From assembly GCA_937871415.1 (NCBI GenBank), contig CALMQD010000421.1, positions 1-6,118 on the forward strand: a DNA stretch of 6,118 nucleotides, given 5' to 3'. A program made the translations under genes and the position numbers. Numbering within the stretch: the first letter of the stretch is position 1; each line of letters opens with the position of its first letter. Below, one piece after another: positions 1 to 5,004 of this stretch. Below the pieces are notes generated by a model. It saw only the letters and a program-made list of their open reading frames with translations, was not told the origin of the DNA and did no database searches. Origin of the DNA: an uncultured Phycisphaerales bacterium (lineage in GTDB: Bacteria; Planctomycetota; Phycisphaerae; Phycisphaerales; UBA1924).

Positions 1-54
1 GCGGAGGATCTTCTCGCGTGCGTCGTTGTCGAAAGCAATCTGCTTGGCGGCCAT
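1..54 (-). CDS. groEL: 60 kDa chaperonin GroEL, N-terminal fragment (cut by window edge)
   Basis: Reading the minus strand from the ATG at 54-52 gives 18 codons, MAAKQIAFDNDAREKILR, which is the characteristic GroEL N-terminus (compare MAAKDVKFGNDARVKML in well-known members). The rest of the gene lies to the left of the window. GroEL is the cytosolic ATP-dependent chaperonin that folds proteins in a double-ring chamber capped by GroES. An AAGGAC Shine-Dalgarno sequence (66-61) sits 6 nt before the ATG and supports this start. groES is upstream on the same strand, but a small gene and a 161-bp spacer with palindromic repeats separate the two, so groEL could have its own promoter or mRNA processing signal. 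The identification is firm despite the short fragment because residues 2-18 match the family closely. Confidence 0.9.
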   Translation of the reverse strand, partial: MAAKQIAFDNDAREKILR

Positions 55-215
55 TGGGTGGTCCTTGTGTATTGATCAGTTCGTGCTTGATTTGTGCTTG
101 TGAGAGTCGAGGGACTGCTGGGTTACCCGGCATTCGGCATTCGGCAACCGGCATTCGTGCTGCGTGAACGGTGATTCACGAATGCCTACTGCCGAATGCC
201 GGATACCGATGGTGC
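55..215. other. Spacer between the small ORF and groEL
   Basis: This non-coding stretch has two parts. Positions 127-202 hold a cluster of palindromic GGCATTCG repeats (separate entry). Positions about 60-112 are distinctly more AT-rich than the rest of the window and lie directly upstream of groEL on the minus strand, as expected for a leader or promoter region. No convincing -35/-10 pair, CIRCE element (TTAGCACTC-N9-GAGTGCTAA) or T-tract terminator is visible. A direct repeat CAAGCAC-N4-CAAGCAC (minus strand, 100-94 and 89-83) is the only other structure. Confidence 0.6.
127..202. repeat. Palindromic repeat cluster (GGCATTCG / CGAATGCC)
   Basis: The unit GGCATTCG occurs three times in direct orientation (from 129, 136 and 150) and its complement CGAATGCC occurs twice (179-186 and 193-200). 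Perfect inverted pairs include CCGGCATTCGGCA (127-139) with TGCCGAATGCCGG (190-202), 13 bp, and GGCATTCGTG (150-159) with CACGAATGCC (177-186), 10 bp. Between them CGTGAA (163-168) pairs with TTCACG (175-180) around a 6-nt loop, as an alternative to the 10-bp stem. The nested stems would fold strongly in RNA or single-stranded DNA. No T-tract follows on either strand, so this does not look like a standard terminator. A REP-like dispersed intergenic repeat or an mRNA processing/stability element between groES and groEL is likelier; this role is inferred. Confidence 0.75.
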
Positions 216-419
216 CTAGCCGATCTTGATCCAGTCCACGTGCGCGGAGTTGATGATGAAGACCGACTTGCCGTCGGTGAGTTTGACCAGGTGGTCGGGC
301 TCGTCGGGGAGGAGCATGGCGTTGTGCACGACACACTTCTCGGCGTGGATGAAGTAGATGACGGCGTCGCGCTTGCCGTTGAGTTCGCGGAGAGCCTGGC
401 GGAGTTCGTCCGTGCTCAT
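216..419 (-). CDS. Small protein of unknown function between groES and groEL (67 aa)
   Basis: A 67-residue ORF starts with ATG at 419-417, only 5 nt after the groES stop, and ends with TAG at 218-216. No good Shine-Dalgarno sequence precedes it, so translation is probably coupled to groES. I do not recognise the family. The sequence looks like a real protein: an amphipathic N-terminal helix (STDELRQALRELNG, residues 2-15) is followed by segments of alternating hydrophobic residues that predict beta strands (AVIYFIH 19-25, HLVKLT 43-48, SVFIINSAHVDWIKI 52-66). It has one Cys (29) and four His, but no recognisable metal site, signal peptide or membrane segment. The predicted fold, one helix then a small beta sheet, would suit a small binding domain. 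Its location suggests co-expression with the chaperonin; any role as chaperonin partner is conjecture. Confidence 0.65.
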   Translation of the reverse strand: MSTDELRQALRELNGKRDAVIYFIHAEKCVVHNAMLLPDEPDHLVKLTDGKSVFIINSAHVDWIKIG

Positions 420-424
420 GCCGG

Positions 425-766
425 TTAGTCCACGATCGCCAGGACTTCGTCCTCGCTCATGACGAGGAACTTGTCCTCGTTGCCCGCGTTGCCGAGCTTG
501 ACCTCGGTGCCGGCGTAGGACGAGAAGATCACGCGGTCGCCGACCTTGACGGTCAGCGGCGTGAGGTGGCCGGTCTCGGTGTTGATCGTGCCGGTGCCGA
601 CGGCCTTCACGACGCCGGTCTTGGGCGTGTCCTTGGCCTTCTCGGGGAGGTAGAGGCCGCTCTCGGTGCGGTCCTCGGCCTCGTCGCGCTGGACGATGAT
701 CTTGTCGTGCAGGGGACGGATCTTGAGGGCGTGCTTGGACGCCGGGGCGGTCGCGGTCTTGGACAT
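425..766 (-). CDS. groES: Co-chaperonin GroES (10 kDa chaperonin)
   Basis: The 113-residue product is GroES/Cpn10, the heptameric lid of the GroEL chamber in the cytosol. Residues 16-27 (IRPLHDKIIVQR) form the classic first strands. Residues about 29-50 are the mobile loop that docks on GroEL, with the hydrophobic contact segment GLYLPEKAK at 37-45. VKVGDRVIFSSYAGTEVKL (73-91) and the C-terminal FLVMSEDEVLAIVD (100-113) are family hallmarks. The protein is some 15 residues longer than the usual 95-100, mostly from a polar N-terminal tail (SKTATAPASKHAL). The reading frame stays open upstream to an ATG at 838, but the ATG at 766 is preferred because AAGGAG (780-775) lies 8 nt upstream and the longer form adds only non-conserved sequence. 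The 67-aa ORF follows after 5 nt, and groEL lies beyond it. Confidence 0.95.
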   Translation of the reverse strand: MSKTATAPASKHALKIRPLHDKIIVQRDEAEDRTESGLYLPEKAKDTPKTGVVKAVGTGTINTETGHLTPLTVKVGDRVIFSSYAGTEVKLGNAGNEDKFLVMSEDEVLAIVD

Positions 767-859
767 GGCTTCAACTCCTTGCTTCGTGTGCTTTTGAACC
801 AATCGCCCGGACAAGGTTTCACCGGCGCGGGCGAGCAACGCCGGGTGAGGACTGCGGGT
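767..859. other. Spacer upstream of groES
   Basis: This 93-bp gap separates the receiver-like gene from groES on the minus strand. Besides the groES ribosome-binding site it contains a 6-bp inverted repeat, CCGGCG (822-827) and CGCCGG (839-844), around an 11-nt loop. No T-tract follows it, so termination is doubtful. I see no CIRCE element and no good sigma-70 or heat-shock promoter, so groES may be co-transcribed with the upstream gene or use a promoter I cannot recognise. Confidence 0.5.
775..780 (-). promoter_or_regulatory. Shine-Dalgarno sequence of groES
   Basis: AAGGAG on the minus strand lies 8 nt before the ATG at 766-764. It decides between this start and the in-frame ATG at 838, which would add 24 residues absent from the GroES family. 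Confidence 0.8.
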
Positions 860-1729
860 TTACGCGAACGGGGCGTTCCAGTGCTGACCGGGCCAGCGTC
901 CGCGGTAGTAACGCTCCATGGCGCGCATGAGGACTTTGAGCATGGTCTCGGCGTCGGCGGCGGCGCGGTCGACGACGGCGAAGGCGTCGCAGTCGAGCGC
1001 GGCGCGGAGGTGTCGGGCCTCGTCGCGCGAGGTGTGCGGGTCTTTGAGGACGACGGTCGGCGGCGGGTCGTCGAGGCGCCGGAGCAGTTCGAGGACGCGG
1101 GTGCCGGCGTGGTCGGCGCTGGGGCGGGCCTCGGGCGCCCGGCGGTCGAGCGGCAGGCCGAGGTCGACGACCGCGATGTGGACGCGCTGCGAACGGATGA
1201 CGCGCTCGGCGTCGCGCGCCGAGCCGGCGCGAACGCTCGTGACGCCGAGGGGCTCAAGCAGCGGCGGGATGGTCTGAACCCAGGTCGAGGGGCGCCAGTC
1301 GGCCCAAGAGAGCAGGAGTGTCAGGCGGCCGTCGCGGGCGCAGTCGGCATGGCCGCCGCGTCCCGCGCCTTCACCCGAGCCTGCGCCAGCGCCGCCACCG
1401 GGACCTGCGCCGAAACGGCTGGGGTGGTCTGCGTGTCCAGGGTGCGCATGCGGGTTCGCGTGCGGGTGCGCGTCGGCGTGCGGGGAACCGTGGGGGTGGT
1501 GACCGTGGTGGTTCGGAGCGTCAACGCCGAGAGGGGTGGGCGTCGGTGCGTCCGCGATCAGACCCAAGCGGATGAGGCGCTCACAAGCCGCGGACGCGGT
1601 CGGGTCGAGGCTGAGGGAATCGATTGGATTCTGTTTGGACTTGAAGCGCTGCGCGAACAAAGCGGGCGCGCCGGGGGTCATGCCGGCTCGGGCCCACTGA
1701 AAGAGGATGGATCGCGCAGTCCAGAACAT
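860..1729 (-). CDS. Receiver-like protein with histidine-rich linker (atypical response regulator)
   Basis: This 289-residue protein has three parts. Residues 1-66 are a conserved-looking N-terminal region without a recognised domain (FQWARAG, ALFAQRFKSKQNPIDSLSLDP). Residues 74-102 hold 12 His in 29 positions, followed by a Gly-rich tract (107-126). Residues about 135-275 resemble a CheY-like receiver: strand LTLLLSW, strand RVHIAVVDLGLPLD with candidate phospho-acceptor Asp189, strand PTVVLKD, strand AFAVVDRA, then a final helix. The acidic pair expected after the first strand is replaced by SWAD, and the strand-5 position that normally holds the invariant Lys has Asp254, so classical phosphorylation is doubtful. 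There is no C-terminal output domain. The His-rich segment could bind Ni, Zn or Cu. The start at 1729 is uncertain; Met17 (1681) is an alternative and neither has a strong Shine-Dalgarno sequence. It is divergent from fabD and upstream of groES. Confidence 0.7.
   Translation of the reverse strand: MFWTARSILFQWARAGMTPGAPALFAQRFKSKQNPIDSLSLDPTASAACERLIRLGLIADAPTPTPLGVDAPNHHGHHPHGSPHADAHPHANPHAHPGHADHPSRFGAGPGGGAGAGSGEGAGRGGHADCARDGRLTLLLSWADWRPSTWVQTIPPLLEPLGVTSVRAGSARDAERVIRSQRVHIAVVDLGLPLDRRAPEARPSADHAGTRVLELLRRLDDPPPTVVLKDPHTSRDEARHLRAALDCDAFAVVDRAAADAETMLKVLMRAMERYYRGRWPGQHWNAPFA
1424..1510 (-). repeat. Low-complexity tract encoding the His-rich linker
   Basis: Within the receiver-like gene, this stretch encodes repeating His-Pro/His-Ala steps (residues 74-102). 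On the plus strand it shows imperfect GCGTGCGGGT-type repeats, consistent with expansion by replication slippage. The adjacent segment at 1352-1411 encodes a Gly/Ala-rich linker. Confidence 0.6.
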
Positions 1730-1934
1730 CGGTTACCCCGCCAGAGGCAAGGGCGATGCCCGGGCCCGGCGGCCGGAGGGCAAGTCCCGGAAGGGCTTTC
1801 GACGGTACTTTTGGGGGTTTTTGAGCGCCGTCTGCTGCCAGTGGGCCGACGCCGAAGCCGGACCGATGCCAAATCGGCAGGGTCGTCCACCATCGGGAGG
1901 AAGGGGAAAGTCGGCGGCGGCGTAGACTCTCCGC
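1730..1934. promoter_or_regulatory. Divergent intergenic region between the receiver-like gene and fabD
   Basis: Promoters for both divergent genes should lie in this 205-bp region. Visible structure includes a T-rich island (about 1807-1822) in otherwise GC-rich sequence, flanked by GACGG (1801-1805) and CCGTC (1828-1832). There is also a small operator-like palindrome CCGAT-N5-ATCGG (1863-1877), a purine-rich GGGAGGAAGGGG (1895-1906) too far from fabD to be its ribosome-binding site, and a TAGACT box next to fabD. I could not find a clear -35/-10 pair for the minus-strand gene. Confidence 0.5.
1923..1928 (+). promoter_or_regulatory. Candidate -10 box (TAGACT) for a leaderless fabD transcript
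   Basis: TAGACT matches the TANNNT -10 pattern and is separated from the fabD ATG by six bases, which would put the transcription start at or near the A of the start codon. No Shine-Dalgarno sequence lies within the normal window upstream of the ATG. No good -35 hexamer is seen at the expected spacing (about 1900-1905, GAAGGG). The same bases contain an in-frame TAG, so fabD cannot start further upstream. Confidence 0.4.
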
Positions 1935-2969
1935 ATGACCACGCCTCCGACTCCGACCGGCCCCGGCCCCGCACGCGTGATCCTGTGTCCCGGTCAGGGG
2001 GCGCAGGTGGTCGGGATGGGCAAGGCGTGGAGCGAGCGCTCGCCGGAGGCTCGGCGCGTGTTCGAGCGCGCGGATGAAGTGCTCGCGGGTCGACTGCCCG
2101 GGGGCGTCGCGCTGAGCCAACTCTGCTTCGAGGGGCCGGTCGAGCAACTCAACCGCACGGACGTCTCGCAGCCGGCGATTTATGTCGCGTCGGTCGCGTC
2201 GTGGCACGGGCTGCTGGCCTCCTGGGGGTGCGGCTCGGCGTGGAGCGGGACGGGGAGCGCGGCGAAGGAATCGCACGTCGTAGCGACGGCGGGCCTGAGC
2301 CTGGGCGAGTACACGGCGCTGCACATCGCGGGCGCGTTCTCGTTCGAGGACGGGCTGGAACTCGTGTCGCTGCGCGGCAAGGCGATGCAGGAAGCCGCGG
2401 ACGCGATCCGGCAGAGCGACGGCACGCCGGGGTCGGGCATGGTGGCGATCATCGGCGCCGACGAGTCGCAGGTGAACGAGCTGTGCAACCGCGCGCGGGT
2501 GGGGGATGTGCTGGTCGCCGCGAACTTCAACGCGCCGGGTCAGATCGTGATTTCGGGCTCGATCGCGGCGTGCCGGCGCGCGGTCGAGGTCGCGGGGGAC
2601 ATGGGCCTTCGTGCGACGGCGCTGCCGGTTGCGGGCGCGTTCCACTCGAGCCTCATGCAGCCGGCGGCCGACCGGCTGAGCAAGGCGCTGCGGGCGACGA
2701 CGGTGCACCGACCGGCGTGTCCGGTGATGTCGAACGTGACCGGGGCGGTGCACGAGGCCGCGGCGTCGAGTACGATGGAGGAGACCATCCGCGCGCGGCT
2801 GGTGGAGCAGTTGACGCATCCGGTGAAGTGGGAGCAGGACTGCCGAGCGCTCGCCCAGCAATGGGCCGGGAAGGCGGAGTTCCACGAACTGGCGCCGGGG
2901 AAAACGCTGGCGGGTTTGTACCGACGGATCGACAAGAACGTGAAGGTCGAAGCGCACGACGAGGCGTGA
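1935..2969 (+). CDS. fabD: Malonyl-CoA:ACP transacylase FabD
   Basis: This 344-residue cytosolic enzyme moves malonyl from CoA to acyl carrier protein for type II fatty-acid synthesis. All family motifs are present in order: GQGAQ at 20-24 (oxyanion-hole Gln), the nucleophile elbow GLSLGEY at 120-126 with catalytic Ser122, SLRGKAMQ with Arg147 that binds the malonyl carboxylate, NFNAPGQIVISG at 197-208, catalytic His237 in AFHSSLM, and Gln292 in EQLTHPVKW. Two differences from the textbook enzyme are visible: the elbow has Leu where GHSLGEY is usual, and residues about 97-115 (Gly/Ser-rich) form an insertion just before the elbow. It is about 30 residues longer than E. coli FabD. The ATG at 1935 is the first possible start because TAG at 1923 closes the frame. 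fabG lies one gene downstream. Confidence 0.95.
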   Translation: MTTPPTPTGPGPARVILCPGQGAQVVGMGKAWSERSPEARRVFERADEVLAGRLPGGVALSQLCFEGPVEQLNRTDVSQPAIYVASVASWHGLLASWGCGSAWSGTGSAAKESHVVATAGLSLGEYTALHIAGAFSFEDGLELVSLRGKAMQEAADAIRQSDGTPGSGMVAIIGADESQVNELCNRARVGDVLVAANFNAPGQIVISGSIAACRRAVEVAGDMGLRATALPVAGAFHSSLMQPAADRLSKALRATTVHRPACPVMSNVTGAVHEAAASSTMEETIRARLVEQLTHPVKWEQDCRALAQQWAGKAEFHELAPGKTLAGLYRRIDKNVKVEAHDEA

Positions 2970-3079
2970 GGGCCGTACAGAAGGGGAAACGTTGGACGAG
3001 CGCGGGTGCGCGGGCATGTGGGGTTGGGCGGAAACGAACGGACTGTGACGGGCCGGAACGGCCCCTGTGTGGAGCGACG
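2970..3079 (+). other. Spacer between fabD and the lipoprotein gene
   Basis: This 110-bp gap contains a perfect 6-bp hairpin, GGGCCG (3050-3055) and CGGCCC (3059-3064) with loop GAA, shortly before the next gene. No T-tract follows, so it is not a classic intrinsic terminator. GGAG at 3071-3074 is the lipoprotein ribosome-binding site. No clear promoter is visible. Confidence 0.45.
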
Positions 3080-4114
3080 ATGACGACCGGTACAACGAAT
3101 ATGGCCGCGAATGTGCGGCGTGGCGCCCGCGTGATCGGCGGGCTTGCGGGCGTGGTGTTTGCGCTGCTCTTGATGGGCTGCCCGAAGCCGCCGCCGCCAC
3201 CGCCCCCGCCGCCACCTCCGCAGGCTCCGCCGCCGCCACCCCCCGTGAGCCTGGAGAGCCTGGGGCAGGACATGAGCGTGGATGCGCGGGTGTCGTTCGC
3301 GCCGGGGCTGGAGGTCGAGCATGACCAGGAGGCGCTCGGGCGTGCGATCGTGACGCTGGCGGACACGCTGGCCAAGGGGGACGCGGAGAAGCTCGGCGCG
3401 ATGCTCGACGCGAGCGGCAAGTCGCTGCTGAACGATCTGACCTCGTCGGGCGCGTGGGCCGAGCAGACCAAGGGTCTGGAAGCGGTGCGCGTGGTGTTCG
3501 TGGGCGGGGGCGTGAGTTTCACCCGCGCGGGCGCGACCCGGGAGCAGATGCAGGCGATCCTGGACGCCTCGCCGGACACGCCGGAGCCGGTGCGCAAGGC
3601 GTTCCTGGACGCGATGGAGAAGATGCAGACACCCGAGGGGCGCGGCGAACTGCGGGCCAATACCCAGGCGATGCTGGACGCGGCCAAGGCGGGCGGCGCC
3701 TCGCCGGAGCGGATCGCGCTCATCGAAGAGATCATGCGGACCTTTGATCCTGCTCCGACCGAGGCCAGCGGCGGCACCGGCGTGCTCATCGCGCTGCAGG
3801 ACGCCAAGGGGGCGTACCTGACGGGGTGGCGCGCCGTGCAGGTCGGCGAGACGTGGACGTTCGGCGGCGCTCCGTCGTCGCCCGCGGCCAGGCCGCTGGC
3901 GCAGAACTTCGACGGGATCGGCGCGGCGGGCTTCATGGGTGGATCGGCCGAGGCGGCGGCGCCGGTGGAGCAGCCGAAGAAGGAAGGGGATTCGGCCGAC
4001 GCCGGCGAGAAGGCCGAGGAAGGCGGCGGGGGTGGCGGCGGCGGCGGGGAAGACCCGGGGCGTCGCAAGAGCACGCCCGCGGGCCCGATCCGTATTCCGG
4101 GCGGCGGCGGTTGA
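3080..4114 (+). CDS. Proline-rich lipoprotein of unknown function
   Basis: I do not recognise the family. The 344-residue product begins with a lipoprotein-type signal: basic N-region (NVRRGAR, 11-17), hydrophobic core (VIGGLAGVVFALLLMG, 18-33) and Cys34 in LLMGC, the likely lipidated residue; Met at -2 is unusual for a lipobox. After cleavage the mature N-terminus is C-P-K, then 11 Pro, Q-A, 6 Pro (37-55), probably a stiff tether. A helical folded part follows (about 60-290): ALGRAIVTLADTLAKGDAEKLGAMLD early and GWRAVQVGETWTFGG near the end faintly recall NTF2-like domains, which is a weak inference. The C-terminus is Glu/Lys-rich, contains eight Gly in a row, and ends PIRIPGGGG. GGAG (3071-3074) lies 5 nt before the ATG and supports this start; Met8 is a less likely alternative. 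It sits between fabD and fabG on the same strand, so an envelope role is plausible but unproven. Confidence 0.8.
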   Translation: MTTGTTNMAANVRRGARVIGGLAGVVFALLLMGCPKPPPPPPPPPPPQAPPPPPPVSLESLGQDMSVDARVSFAPGLEVEHDQEALGRAIVTLADTLAKGDAEKLGAMLDASGKSLLNDLTSSGAWAEQTKGLEAVRVVFVGGGVSFTRAGATREQMQAILDASPDTPEPVRKAFLDAMEKMQTPEGRGELRANTQAMLDAAKAGGASPERIALIEEIMRTFDPAPTEASGGTGVLIALQDAKGAYLTGWRAVQVGETWTFGGAPSSPAARPLAQNFDGIGAAGFMGGSAEAAAPVEQPKKEGDSADAGEKAEEGGGGGGGGGEDPGRRKSTPAGPIRIPGGGG

Positions 4115-4200
4115 GCAGTTGATGGGCGGAGCGATGCGCGGCGGCGAGATGGCCTCGGCGCGCGCCCGGGCACTGGTTCCAGAAGCCGAGGAGGCGTTTC
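4115..4200 (+). other. Spacer upstream of fabG
   Basis: This 86-bp gap holds the fabG ribosome-binding site at its right end. CCTCGGC (4153-4159) can pair with GCCGAGG (4185-4191), which overlaps the Shine-Dalgarno sequence. No promoter or terminator is evident, and transcription probably continues from upstream. Confidence 0.4.
4188..4194 (+). promoter_or_regulatory. Shine-Dalgarno sequence of fabG (decides a GTG start)
   Basis: GAGGAGG is close to a full anti-Shine-Dalgarno match and sits 6 nt before the GTG at 4201, which fixes that non-ATG codon as the start. Confidence 0.85.
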
Positions 4201-4965
4201 GTGGGTGATGCGGTTCAGACGGTGACGCGTGTGGCGGTGGTGACCGGGGCCAGCCGCGGGATCGGCAAGGCGATCGCGCTGCGCTTGGCGCGCGACGGCC
4301 GGCACGTGGTGCTGGTGGCGCGGAGCGCGCCGCCGCTCAACGACCTGAAGGCGCAGATCGAGGCGGCCGGTGGCCGGGCGAGCGTGAAGGCTTGCGACAT
4401 GGGGGACGCCGGCGAGGGGGGCGCGGTCGCGAAGATGATCGAGCAGGTGGCCGAGGAGCACGGGCGGCTGGACATCCTGGTCAACAACGCGGGGATCACG
4501 CGCGACAACCTCGTGCTGCGCATGAGCGACGCGGAGTGGGACGAGGTGGTCCGGGTGAACCTGACGGCGGCGTTCGCGGCGATCCGAGCCGGGGCGCGGA
4601 GCATGATGCGGGGCAAGTTCGGGCGCATCGTGAACATCGCGTCGACGTCGGGGGTGATCGGCAACGCGGGGCAGGCGAACTACGCCGCGGCCAAGGCGGG
4701 GCTGATCGGCCTGAGCAAGACCATCGCGCGGGAACTGGGGGGGAAGGGGATCACGTGCAACGTGATCGCGCCGGGGTACATCGAGACGGACATGACGGCG
4801 AACCTGCCGGCGCAGGTGAAGGAGCACGTGCTGGGGATGCAGTCGGTGAAGCGGACGGGGCAGGGGGACGACATCGCGGCGGCGGTGAGTTACGTGAGCA
4901 GCGATGAGGCGGGGTTCCTGACGGGCCAGGTCATCTGCGTCGACGGCGGGATGACGATGTGCTGA
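4201..4965 (+). CDS. fabG: 3-oxoacyl-ACP reductase FabG (short-chain dehydrogenase/reductase)
   Basis: The 254-residue product is a classical SDR that matches FabG, the cytosolic NADPH-dependent reductase of 3-oxoacyl-ACP in fatty-acid elongation. The Rossmann cofactor motif TGASRGIG is at 15-22, the structural NNAG at 95-98, and the catalytic tetrad is Asn120 (VVRVN), Ser148 (IAS), Tyr161 and Lys165 (YAAAK). The stretch GNAGQANYAAAKAG (154-167) and the C-terminal FLTGQVICVDGGMTM (239-253) are strongly FabG-like. Length is slightly above the usual 244-248, due to a short N-terminal extension before RVAVVTGAS. The GTG start is set by GAGGAGG at 4188-4194. Another SDR specificity, such as acetoacetyl-CoA reductase, cannot be excluded from sequence alone, but fabD nearby on the same strand supports fatty-acid synthesis. 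No acpP follows. Confidence 0.9.
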   Translation: MGDAVQTVTRVAVVTGASRGIGKAIALRLARDGRHVVLVARSAPPLNDLKAQIEAAGGRASVKACDMGDAGEGGAVAKMIEQVAEEHGRLDILVNNAGITRDNLVLRMSDAEWDEVVRVNLTAAFAAIRAGARSMMRGKFGRIVNIASTSGVIGNAGQANYAAAKAGLIGLSKTIARELGGKGITCNVIAPGYIETDMTANLPAQVKEHVLGMQSVKRTGQGDDIAAAVSYVSSDEAGFLTGQVICVDGGMTMC

Positions 4966-4987
4966 GTCCGGGGGAGATGAACGCCTC

Positions 4988-4994
4988 GGGAGGA
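4988..4994 (+). promoter_or_regulatory. Shine-Dalgarno sequence of the Fur-family gene (supports a TTG start)
   Basis: GGGAGGA lies 10 nt before the TTG at 5005. The competing in-frame ATG at 5104 has a purine run touching the start codon without a spacer, so TTG is the better choice. Confidence 0.6.
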
Positions 4995-5004
4995 AGCGGG
5001 CGAG

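Noticed and set aside
127..202. CRISPR-like array
   Set aside because: The repeated core is only 8 bp, appears in both orientations, and has no uniform spacers or cas genes nearby.
171..428. Plus-strand 85-codon ORF opposite the small gene
   Set aside because: The minus-strand frame has better protein-like features and tight coupling to groES, and the plus frame begins inside the palindromic repeats.
767..838. N-terminal extension of groES to the ATG at 838
   Set aside because: The 24 extra residues are not GroES-like, while AAGGAG sits 8 nt before the ATG at 766.
767..859. CIRCE/HrcA or HspR site upstream of groES
   Set aside because: I searched by eye for TTAGCACTC-N9-GAGTGCTAA and CTTGAGT-N7-ACTCAAG on both strands and found neither.
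566..2077. Long plus-strand open frame of 503 codons
   Set aside because: It runs antisense through groES and the receiver-like gene and into fabD. Its translation is Gly/Arg/Val-rich without any domain, which is typical of antisense frames in GC-rich DNA.
3050..3064. Intrinsic terminator after fabD
   Set aside because: The GGGCCG-GAA-CGGCCC hairpin is not followed by a T-tract and lies 15 nt before the next start codon.
2201..3079. Upstream extension of the lipoprotein frame to give a 637-residue protein
   Set aside because: The extension overlaps fabD in another frame and has shadow composition. A lipoprotein signal and a ribosome-binding site place the true start at 3080.
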